Source of the DNA: Bacteroides sp. 43_108
GTDB lineage: Bacteria; Bacteroidota; Bacteroidia; Bacteroidales; Bacteroidaceae
NCBI GenBank assembly: GCA_001915545.1
Contig: MNQS01000131.1
Span: forward strand, 1 to 64,000
Length of the DNA: 64,000 nt
Reading direction: 5' to 3'
In this document: piece after piece, positions 16,615-24,242 of the stretch
Layout: every line of letters starts with the position of its first letter
Numbering within the stretch: position 1 is the stretch's first letter
Translations under genes and position numbers: made by a program
The notes under the pieces: generated by a model
What the model saw: only the letters and a program-made list of their open reading frames with translations
The model's database searches: none
What the model was told of the DNA's origin: nothing

Positions 16615-18978
16615 ATGAACAGCAAATCAAGGCAACAAAAAGTAAACCAGACTTTAGTGGCAATACTATCATTTTCTATTGCAACAACTAATGTCTATGC
16701 ACAAGACGAGTCAAATGCAGAAGGTAATTCAGCAAAAGAGGAAGGCAATCGCAATGTCATGCTCAATGCTGCCAGTGCTAACGGACCTAGAGAAATCCAA
16801 ATCGGACTTCCATCGGCCGATGTAAATGTACTGGAAAACGGAGTGCCGGTGACTTATGCCACCAATCCGCACACCGTAAACTCTCTTTGGCGGGCAGATG
16901 CCAGCCTCAGCCATGTAGGATTGCTCAAGATTTCTGAAACGGCAATAACAACGGGCAACATAGGTTATGCGGTAAATTCCTTCACACAACTCGGTGAAAA
17001 AGGATTTCACGGTACTCTTGACTACAAATCCAATCATTTTGGATTACAAGAATTCTCACTCAATGTCAACGGTGAAATAGCCAATGACTGGTACTACAGC
17101 GGAAGCATCTATCAAGACTTCGATCCAGGTACATTCGACATCAAGTCTACTCCTCTTCAAGACAGGACCCAGATATATAAATTCGCCCTCACAAAACGAT
17201 ACAACAACAAGAAAGGCGAATTTACTGCCATGTACAACTACAGCAACAGCCATCCTGTATATATGTACGCAACGCAGTCTGCTCCATTTGTTTACAATGG
17301 CGATGGAAGCGTAAGCGAATTCGGTGACTTTAAACTTGGTACAACTTCATACCTCCCTGTAGACAACGAAATGGTATACATGGACATGAAGAACGGCAAA
17401 ATCAAGAAGACAACACTTTACGATGCCGTTGAAAACTGGGGTCACCAGATTACGCTCATGAACAAGTATGAATGGGACAACGGACTCAAGTGGAACGCCA
17501 TTGCCAAGTACGACCACTCTATGGGTTCATGCGTATGGCAGACACCAATGTCGCTCGATAAAAACGAAGCAGGCATAAGCTACAGCTATGTATCAGAAGA
17601 CGGTTCAATGAAACCATACGACGGAGAATACGTACAAAGCAGAATGTCATGCCTCAACAGAGGTTACATCAATTCATTCTTCCTCACTACAGAACTTTCA
17701 AAGAAGTCAGACAGAAGCACATGGCGAGTAGGTATAAACGAATGGTTCTACGACATCGACTACTCATCCAGCACAACCATGTATGACCAGTCGGTACCAA
17801 GCGACGGAAGTTATCCAGTCAGACTATTCAACAACAATTATGCAACTTCCGACAACCGCACTTATGGAGGAAACGGCTACTATTATGATTTCAACAAGAA
17901 TGCATCTGAATACTATAAGGGATATGAAAACAAAGTTGCAATCTATGCAAGTCACGACTGGGACATCACCGACAAACTCAATATTTACTATGGAGGTCGT
18001 CTCGAATACCAAGCTTTGCATGGAGAAAATGCGGCTGTTAAGAATTCAAAAGGCGAATATGTAGGCAGATTTGCAAATTATCACCTCGGTGCAACAAGCT
18101 CAGACGGAACGGTCATTTCACCGACAGATGTAGATTATGATTGGCTGAACTACGTTCTCACAGCTGCTGCAACCTATAAACTTACAAAGGAGTTCGGTTT
18201 TACAGGAGACTTCACTTACATAACCCAGCATCCTAAGTTCGAAAACTTTGCACCTGCGACACTGCCAAACACAGACAAGATTTCTGTGCCTCTCGGACGT
18301 ATCGGTATATATTATAACAACGATTGGATCAGTTTGACATCGCTCTTCTCTTACATATCCAAGACAAACAACAACTCTACGCTCAATCTTCAGCACACTG
18401 TAGCAGGAACAGACACAAAACCTAGCTACAACCAGATTATGGCGGCACCGCTCAACTACGACATCATGACACTCGGTTGGACAACTGACGTTGTAGCTCA
18501 TCCGTTCAAAGGATTCGATCTTCACTTCCTTTTCACATACCAGAAACCGACCTACAAGAAATACGAAACATCGGTTACATTTGAAGATGGCTATGTTGGA
18601 GAAATTGATGCGACAGGCAATATCGTAGCTGAAATTCCTCAGTTCATTATTGAGATAGACCCAAGCTACATGATTACCAAGGACCTCAAGATCTGGACAA
18701 GCTTCCGCTATTTCAGCAAAACCTACGCAAACATCAATGATGCCTACTATTTCAATGGACGTTGGGAAACATTCGGTGGCGTCAACTGGCAGATCAACAA
18801 AAACTTCTCTGTAGGATGTACAGTTGTAAACTTCCTCAACCAGACAGGTGCCAAAGGCAGTATAGCCGGCGCAGAACTCATAACTAAGGACGAAGCCAAG
18901 AAATACTCAGGCAGCGTACTTGCAGGAAGCTATATACGTCCATTCACAGTAGAACTCTCTGCACAGATAAAATTCTAA
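16615..18978 (+). CDS. TonB-dependent-receptor-like outer-membrane protein of a fructan locus
   Basis: A protein of 787 residues with a signal peptide ending NVYAQ. It has only a short region before the barrel (residues about 55-130, IQIGLPSADVNVLENGVPVT then LLKISETAITTGNIGYAVNS), which looks like a reduced plug. The rest is a long series of amphipathic, aromatic-rich strands ending VELSAQIKF, a typical outer-membrane barrel end. It lacks the N-terminal CNA-B/carboxypeptidase-like domain of SusC proteins, and no susD gene follows. Position before GH32, MFS and kinase genes implies uptake of sucrose or short fructans through the outer membrane. The receptor class is inferred; the barrel is clear. 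Confidence 0.8.
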   Translation: MNSKSRQQKVNQTLVAILSFSIATTNVYAQDESNAEGNSAKEEGNRNVMLNAASANGPREIQIGLPSADVNVLENGVPVTYATNPHTVNSLWRADASLSHVGLLKISETAITTGNIGYAVNSFTQLGEKGFHGTLDYKSNHFGLQEFSLNVNGEIANDWYYSGSIYQDFDPGTFDIKSTPLQDRTQIYKFALTKRYNNKKGEFTAMYNYSNSHPVYMYATQSAPFVYNGDGSVSEFGDFKLGTTSYLPVDNEMVYMDMKNGKIKKTTLYDAVENWGHQITLMNKYEWDNGLKWNAIAKYDHSMGSCVWQTPMSLDKNEAGISYSYVSEDGSMKPYDGEYVQSRMSCLNRGYINSFFLTTELSKKSDRSTWRVGINEWFYDIDYSSSTTMYDQSVPSDGSYPVRLFNNNYATSDNRTYGGNGYYYDFNKNASEYYKGYENKVAIYASHDWDITDKLNIYYGGRLEYQALHGENAAVKNSKGEYVGRFANYHLGATSSDGTVISPTDVDYDWLNYVLTAAATYKLTKEFGFTGDFTYITQHPKFENFAPATLPNTDKISVPLGRIGIYYNNDWISLTSLFSYISKTNNNSTLNLQHTVAGTDTKPSYNQIMAAPLNYDIMTLGWTTDVVAHPFKGFDLHFLFTYQKPTYKKYETSVTFEDGYVGEIDATGNIVAEIPQFIIEIDPSYMITKDLKIWTSFRYFSKTYANINDAYYFNGRWETFGGVNWQINKNFSVGCTVVNFLNQTGAKGSIAGAELITKDEAKKYSGSVLAGSYIRPFTVELSAQIKF

Positions 18979-19044
18979 TATTCTGTTCATTGCAGAACAT
19001 ATATAAATCAATACTTCAAATCCAGACTTAAAGACAATCATATT

Positions 19045-20925
19045 ATGAAAAGAAACAATATATCAATAATGGCTCTGACTGCAGCATTGACAGTTTCAAT
19101 GAACTCATGCAAACAGCAGGAAGGCAATATAACAATTGAACACAAGGGAGATTCACTCACAGTTCTTACTATAAAGAATCCGTCCAAGTATCTCATTCTG
19201 CCGATACAGGAATCGTGCGATGAAGGCAAAGTCAAGCTGGATACAGGCGATGCGGCAGACACACAGATGGACATCCGTCTGGCCATCGACAGCACAGACT
19301 ACTTTGTTCCGTTTGAACTTCCGGCCGGTGCAAAGGAAGCAGTTATTGAAATTGCCAAAGTTCCATCTGACGCATCATGCTGGAAAAACATCTCATTGGC
19401 CGACACATTTGAGGTCAAGAATACCGATTATTATCGTCCGATTTACCATCACACACCGCTCTATGGTTGGATGAACGATGCAAACGGTCTCGTCTTCAAA
19501 GACGGCGAATACCACCTCTATTACCAATACAATCCTTATGGTTCAAAATGGGGAAACATGCATTGGGGACATTCCGTAAGTAAAGACCTCGTACATTGGG
19601 ATCACCTTAAACCAGCAATAGCACGCGACACTCTGGGACACATTTTCTCAGGCAGTACAGTCGTAGACAAGCACAACAGCGCTGGATACGGAAAGGATGC
19701 CATCATTGCATTCTACACATCGGCAAGCGACAAGTATGGACAAATACAATGTATGGCATACAGCACCGACAACGGACGTACATATACAAAATATGAAAAA
19801 AATCCAATACTGACTCCTTTCGATGGTCTGAAAGATTTCCGCGATCCGAAAGTATTCTGGTACGAACCGGCCAACAAATGGTACATGATTGTATCTGCCG
19901 ACAAGGAAATGCGCTTCTACTCTTCAGACAATATGAAAGACTGGGAATACCAGAGCGGCTTCGGCAAAGGCTACGGAATACAGCCAAACCAGTTTGAGTG
20001 CCCGGATTTCGTACAGCTTCCTGTTAATGGAAACAAAGACAAGATGAAGTGGGTCATGATTGTAAATGTCAATCCAGGATGCCTATTCGGTGGAAGTGCA
20101 ACCGAGTACTTCGTTGGAGAATTCGACGGAAAACAGTTCAAATGCGACAACAAGCCTGAAGTTGTAAAATGGCTTGATTACGGAAAAGACCACTATGCTA
20201 CGGTATGCTTCTCCAACACCGGCGACCGAACCATCGCAGTACCTTGGATGAGCAACTGGCAGTATGCCAACATAACTCCAATACGCCAGCACAGAGGTGC
20301 AAACGCACTACCTCGAGAGCTCTCGCTCTACACCAAAGACGGAGAAATATACATGGCCGCCAATGCAGTAGCTGAAACGAAAGCTCTGCGCAAATCAACC
20401 AAGGATCTGGGCACATTCGCAACTTCAAGCGAAAAGACTGTAGAGAACCTTTTTGCCAACAACGATGGAGCATTCGAAATTGAAATGGATGTAACACCGT
20501 GCAAAACAGGCATCGCTGGCATTGAGCTGACAAACAGCAAAAACGAAAAGGCAAAAATTTATCTCGACATGAAGTCCGGAAAGCTGGTGATGGACCGCAC
20601 TCAAAGCGGCATTACCGAGCTTGGCAAGCTTGAGGAATACAACGTGCACGAGAAGGAAACAGACGATTTCAGAAAGCGTTTGTCAATCAATTATGTAAAC
20701 GACTTCGCTCTCGGCACATGGGCACCGCTCTCGCTCTGCAACGGCAAGACTTACCATCTGGACATTTTTGTTGACAAATGTTCTGTAGAAATTTTCGTAG
20801 ACGGTGGAAGAATCGCCATGACAAATCTCGTGTTCCCTACCGAACCGTACAATGCTGTACGATTCTTCTCAAATGAAGGCGAAAGCAAATTCAGCTCTGT
20901 CAAAGCATACAAACTCGGACTCTAA
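19045..20925 (+). CDS. GH32 fructan hydrolase lipoprotein
   Basis: A protein of 626 residues. The signal peptide ends SMNSCKQQ, a lipoprotein Cys. An N-terminal beta domain (residues about 25-125) of the DUF4980 type precedes the five-bladed propeller, then a C-terminal beta-sandwich with VDKCSVEIFVDGG. All three GH32 catalytic motifs are present: YGWMNDANG (nucleophile Asp145), FRDPK (Asp267) and ECPD (acid/base Glu318). The family hydrolyses beta-fructosides such as levan, inulin and sucrose; whether this one is endo- or exo-acting cannot be told. It follows the outer-membrane protein by 66 bases and precedes a stem-loop and the MFS gene. Confidence 0.93.
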   Translation: MKRNNISIMALTAALTVSMNSCKQQEGNITIEHKGDSLTVLTIKNPSKYLILPIQESCDEGKVKLDTGDAADTQMDIRLAIDSTDYFVPFELPAGAKEAVIEIAKVPSDASCWKNISLADTFEVKNTDYYRPIYHHTPLYGWMNDANGLVFKDGEYHLYYQYNPYGSKWGNMHWGHSVSKDLVHWDHLKPAIARDTLGHIFSGSTVVDKHNSAGYGKDAIIAFYTSASDKYGQIQCMAYSTDNGRTYTKYEKNPILTPFDGLKDFRDPKVFWYEPANKWYMIVSADKEMRFYSSDNMKDWEYQSGFGKGYGIQPNQFECPDFVQLPVNGNKDKMKWVMIVNVNPGCLFGGSATEYFVGEFDGKQFKCDNKPEVVKWLDYGKDHYATVCFSNTGDRTIAVPWMSNWQYANITPIRQHRGANALPRELSLYTKDGEIYMAANAVAETKALRKSTKDLGTFATSSEKTVENLFANNDGAFEIEMDVTPCKTGIAGIELTNSKNEKAKIYLDMKSGKLVMDRTQSGITELGKLEEYNVHEKETDDFRKRLSINYVNDFALGTWAPLSLCNGKTYHLDIFVDKCSVEIFVDGGRIAMTNLVFPTEPYNAVRFFSNEGESKFSSVKAYKLGL

Positions 20926-20929
20926 AAAT

Positions 20930-20969
20930 ATTGTGCGCCTTGCGCAGATTTTACCGTAAGGCGCACAAT
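20930..20969 (+). promoter_or_regulatory. Intercistronic stem-loop inside the fructan operon
   Basis: ATTGTGCGCCTT and AAGGCGCACAAT form a 12-bp stem with a 16-base loop, just after the GH32 stop and before the MFS gene. No T-run follows, so it is more likely an RNA stabilising or processing element than a full terminator. Confidence 0.55.
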
Positions 20970-21020
20970 CTCAAAAAATATTCCATACCAAATACCTGAA
21001 AACAATCAATACTGAACAAA

Positions 21021-22184
21021 ATGGCAAACAACGACAATTCAAAATATGCCAAGCTCGTCCCTATAATGCTCTGCTTCTTTGCTATGGGCTTTGTAGATTT
21101 GGTCGGCATAGCATCCAACTACGTCAAGGCAGACCTTGACCTGAGCGATTCCCAGGCAAACATATTCCCATCGCTTGTATTCTTCTGGTTTCTGATATTC
21201 TCAGTACCAACAGGTCTTCTGATGAACCGTATCGGCCAGAAACGTACAGTTCTTATAAGCCTTATTGTCACATTCATATCTCTGCTTCTTCCAATATTCG
21301 GTGACAACTATACACTAATGCTCTGTTCGTTCTCGCTTCTTGGCATAGGCAATGCACTGATGCAGACATCGCTCAATCCATTGCTTAGCAACATAATATC
21401 AGGAAGCAAGTTGGCTAGTTCACTTACATTCGGACAGTTCGTAAAAGCTATTGCATCATTCCTCGCACCATACATCGCTATGTGGGGAGCAACAGCTTCA
21501 ATACCAGCATTCGGACTTGGCTGGCGCGTGCTCTTCCCTATATATATGATAATTGCTGTAATAGCAGTTATATGGCTTGGAGCAACTCCGATTGAGGAAC
21601 AGCGTCCGGACAAAGCATCAGGTTTCGGCGACTGCGTAAGCCTATTGTCAAAACCTTTCATCCTTCTATGCTTCATCGGCATCATGTGCCATGTTGGAAT
21701 AGACGTAGGTACAAACACAACTGCACCGAAAATACTTATGGAACGCCACTCGATGACACTCGACGATGCATCGTTTGCAACTAGTCTTTACTTCATATTC
21801 CGTACACTCGGATGTCTCAGCGGCGCCGTAATACTGCAAAAAATATCTTCACGCAAGTTCTTTTCAATCAGCGTTGCTTGCATGCTGGTTGCCATGATAG
21901 CTCTTTTTATTTCCGATCTTAAGGCCGTCACATACATAGCCATCGCACTTATAGGTTTCGGCAACTCGAATATATTCTCTATAATCTTCTCTCAGGCCAT
22001 TCTTTCCACACCTGACAAGAAGAATGAAATCTCCGGTCTCATGATAATGGGTCTTTTCGGAGGTACGATATTCCCTCTGCTCATGGGATTCGCAGCTGAT
22101 GCTGTCGGTCAGAACGGAGCAGTTGCTGTAATGACAGCCGGTACAGCATATCTGCTGTTCTACACCTCAAAGGTCAGAAATTGA
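21021..22184 (+). CDS. MFS sugar transporter, probable fructose permease
   Basis: A protein of 387 residues with twelve predicted membrane segments. FFWFLIFSVPTGLLMNRIGQ with the short basic loop RIGQKR is the major facilitator signature between helices 2 and 3, and the overall pattern resembles the FucP/glucose-galactose group. It is an inner-membrane proton-coupled sugar carrier. Location between GH32 and a PfkB kinase indicates uptake of fructose released by the hydrolase. The fructokinase gene follows after 39 bases, so the two are co-transcribed. Confidence 0.88.
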   Translation: MANNDNSKYAKLVPIMLCFFAMGFVDLVGIASNYVKADLDLSDSQANIFPSLVFFWFLIFSVPTGLLMNRIGQKRTVLISLIVTFISLLLPIFGDNYTLMLCSFSLLGIGNALMQTSLNPLLSNIISGSKLASSLTFGQFVKAIASFLAPYIAMWGATASIPAFGLGWRVLFPIYMIIAVIAVIWLGATPIEEQRPDKASGFGDCVSLLSKPFILLCFIGIMCHVGIDVGTNTTAPKILMERHSMTLDDASFATSLYFIFRTLGCLSGAVILQKISSRKFFSISVACMLVAMIALFISDLKAVTYIAIALIGFGNSNIFSIIFSQAILSTPDKKNEISGLMIMGLFGGTIFPLLMGFAADAVGQNGAVAVMTAGTAYLLFYTSKVRN

Positions 22185-22223
22185 AATTTTGAAACATAAC
22201 AAAAAACAAAAAGAATAATTACC

Positions 22224-23111
22224 ATGAATAAAGAGATAATTGTAGGAATGGGCGAAGCCCTTTGGGACATGCTTCCTGAAGGCAAAAAGATAGGTGGAGC
22301 ACCGGCAAATTTTGCATACCACGTATCACAGTTCGGACTCGAAAGCTGTGTTGTAAGTGCCGTAGGCAACGACAAATTAGGTAATGAACTTACCGATAAT
22401 TTCAAAGAAAAGAAATTATGTACACATATAGCAACGGTACCTTATCCTACTGGCACCGTGATTGTGGAACTGGATGCAAACGGAGTGCCGAAGTACAATA
22501 TTAAGGAAGGTGTTGCATGGGACAACATTCCTTACACAGCAGAACTGGACACATTGGCACATTCAACACGTGCACTCTGTTTCGGCTCGCTTGCACAGCG
22601 CAGCCCAGTATCTCGCGAAACCATCAATCGCTTCATCGACACTATGCCGGATGATCCGAATACTCTGAAAATCTTTGACATCAATCTCCGTCAGGACTTC
22701 TACACAAAAGAAATACTTTGCAACTCGCTGCGCAAATGCAACATACTCAAAATCAATGACGAAGAACTTGTTGCCATAAGCCGCATGTTCGGTTATCCAG
22801 GCATAGACCTTCAGGACAAATGCTGGATACTTCTGGCAAAATACAATCTGAAGATGCTGATACTTACGTGTGGTGTGAACGGCAGTTACGTGTTCTGTCC
22901 AGGCGAAGTGTCATTCGTAGAAACACCGGTTGTAGAAGTGGTTGACACAGTTGGAGCAGGCGACTCATTCACTGCAGCATTCGTATCAGCCATTATAAAG
23001 AACGTTCCAGTCAGAGAAGCACATAAGCTGGCTGTAGAAGTTTCAGCATACGTTTGCACACAAAACGGAGCCATGCCAGAACTTCCGCGAGCGCTCACAA
23101 CAAGATTTTGA
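22224..23111 (+). CDS. PfkB-family carbohydrate kinase, probable fructokinase
   Basis: A protein of 295 residues. GGAPANFAYHVSQFG near the N-terminus is the sugar-binding glycine motif, and VVDTVGAGDSFTAAFVSAII is the PfkB signature 2 with the catalytic Asp and the anion hole. It should phosphorylate fructose with ATP in the cytoplasm, feeding fructose 6-phosphate to glycolysis. It is the last gene of the fructan operon. A copy of a GC-rich palindromic 11-mer lies inside its last codons (23086-23096) and another just after the stop. Confidence 0.9.
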   Translation: MNKEIIVGMGEALWDMLPEGKKIGGAPANFAYHVSQFGLESCVVSAVGNDKLGNELTDNFKEKKLCTHIATVPYPTGTVIVELDANGVPKYNIKEGVAWDNIPYTAELDTLAHSTRALCFGSLAQRSPVSRETINRFIDTMPDDPNTLKIFDINLRQDFYTKEILCNSLRKCNILKINDEELVAISRMFGYPGIDLQDKCWILLAKYNLKMLILTCGVNGSYVFCPGEVSFVETPVVEVVDTVGAGDSFTAAFVSAIIKNVPVREAHKLAVEVSAYVCTQNGAMPELPRALTTRF

Positions 23112-23140
23112 AGCGCTCGAAATTTTCTTCGCGAGCGCTC
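23086..23140. repeat. GC-rich palindromic repeat
   Basis: CGCGAGCGCTC occurs at 23086-23096 and 23130-23140, with GCGCTCGAAATTTTC between them (23113-23127). The same elements recur at 50790-50830. The sequence is much richer in GC than its surroundings. Confidence 0.5.
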
Positions 23141-23201
23141 AGGCTTTACAGTCTGAAGCCTAGGATAAGAAATCAGGCCAAATACTACAAACATAAGTGA
23201 T

Positions 23202-23252
23202 GAAGCCCCATATCATTACTCTTTCATAGAGGATGATATGGGGCTTCTTTAT
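23202..23252 (+). terminator. Terminator of the fructan operon
   Basis: A perfect 15-bp stem, GAAGCCCCATATCAT (23202-23216) with ATGATATGGGGCTTC (23233-23247), is followed by TTTATATATA. The rest of the gap up to the regulator promoter at 23406 shows no further feature. Confidence 0.75.
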
Positions 23253-23405
23253 ATATATCAGACGTCTTTGCTAGAACCATGATAAAACAAAAAACATCAA
23301 ATCAACGTGCAGTTTACTTGATGCTCAACCTAAATAATAACCCCTACGCCAAAATCTGTGCGCCCGCACACAAGACAACAGCACGAATAAGCAAATAAAA
23401 AATAC

Positions 23406-23435
23406 TTGTCTAAACCACTCAAATCATTAACTTTG
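23406..23435 (+). promoter_or_regulatory. Promoter of the hybrid two-component regulator gene
   Basis: TTG (23406-23408), 19 bases, then TAACTTTG (23428-23435). The predicted transcript start near 23442 excludes the ATG at 23406 and supports the ATG at 23496 as the translation start. Confidence 0.6.
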
Positions 23436-23495
23436 CGATATAAAATCCGTCAATGCCGGAAAGTCAAACATACTACAACACATTTATCTCCAATA

Positions 23496-24242
23496 ATGAG
23501 AAACATATTATCATTTCTGACAATCCTCTTCTTCATAACCATACTTGCTTCATGCAACAGCAGGCAAGGCGCCCGCTACACCATAGGCGTATCGCAATGC
23601 AGCGACGACGAATGGCGTGCCCAAATGAACAGCGAGATGAAACGCGAAGCTTTATTTCATCCAGACATAGCAGTAAACATAAGGTGTGCACACGACAACA
23701 GCAAAAAGCAGGCAAAAGACATAGAAGAGCTGATTGCAGACGGCGCAGACTTGCTTATAATTTCTCCCAACGAGGCCGATGAACTTACACCGGCCATAGA
23801 AAAGGCTTTCGACAAAGGAATACCGGTTGTTCTTGTTGATAGAAGAATCAATTCAAACAAATATACTGCTTACATCGGAGCTGACAACTACCGCATGGGC
23901 TACAGAGCCGGACAATACATAGGCGCACGACTGAACGGGCACGGCACAATAGCAGAAATCAGCGGTCTGAAAGCATCAACACCAGCAGTAGAGCGCCATC
24001 GCGGACTGACAGATGCCCTACGCGACTACCCGAACATAAGAATCGTAGCTTCTGCAGATGCCGGCTGGTTCGGCAAAGAGGCTGAAACGGCATTCGATTC
24101 CATCAACAACTTGGGCAGACACATAGACCTGGTGTTTGCACACAATGACCACATGGCACTCGGAGCACGTCGCGCCGCTGACCGGATAGGCATTGGTTCA
24201 TCAATTCTTTTTGTAGGTTTTGATGCACTCCCAGGAAAATGA
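23496..24242 (+). CDS. N-terminal fragment: periplasmic sugar-binding sensor domain
   Basis: A fragment of 248 residues before the in-frame stop. After the signal peptide, YTIGVSQCSDDEWRAQMNSE, IEELIADGADLLIISPNEAD, YIGADNYRMGYRAGQYIGAR and LVFAHNDHMALGARRAADRI are the successive strands of a type I periplasmic binding fold (ribose/fructose-binding type). The fragment stops just before the last strands that complete the second lobe, so on its own it would probably not fold as a full sensor. It has no membrane helix beyond the signal. Confidence 0.7.
   Translation: MRNILSFLTILFFITILASCNSRQGARYTIGVSQCSDDEWRAQMNSEMKREALFHPDIAVNIRCAHDNSKKQAKDIEELIADGADLLIISPNEADELTPAIEKAFDKGIPVVLVDRRINSNKYTAYIGADNYRMGYRAGQYIGARLNGHGTIAEISGLKASTPAVERHRGLTDALRDYPNIRIVASADAGWFGKEAETAFDSINNLGRHIDLVFAHNDHMALGARRAADRIGIGSSILFVGFDALPGK
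24240..24242 (+). other. In-frame TGA inside the regulator gene
   Basis: The codons read CCA GGA AAA TGA TTG GGT GTA. Frame is kept on both sides. Genes nearby (for example rng and the Crp/Fnr gene) end in TGA, so TGA is a normal stop here and a changed genetic code is unlikely. Confidence 0.85.

Noticed and set aside
19471..19485. WMNDANG instead of WMNDPNG in the GH32 enzyme as a possible defect
   Set aside because: The catalytic Asp is kept, and as I recall Ala at this place is common in Bacteroidetes GH32 proteins.
23406..23495. Upstream ATG for the regulator gene
   Set aside because: It sits on the -33 element of a well-formed promoter and would put 30 charged residues before the signal peptide; the ATG at 23496 fits better.
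24240..24242. TGA recoded as an amino acid
   Set aside because: Other clear genes here end in TGA, so the standard code applies. No selenocysteine-type hairpin is evident and the site is not a redox motif.
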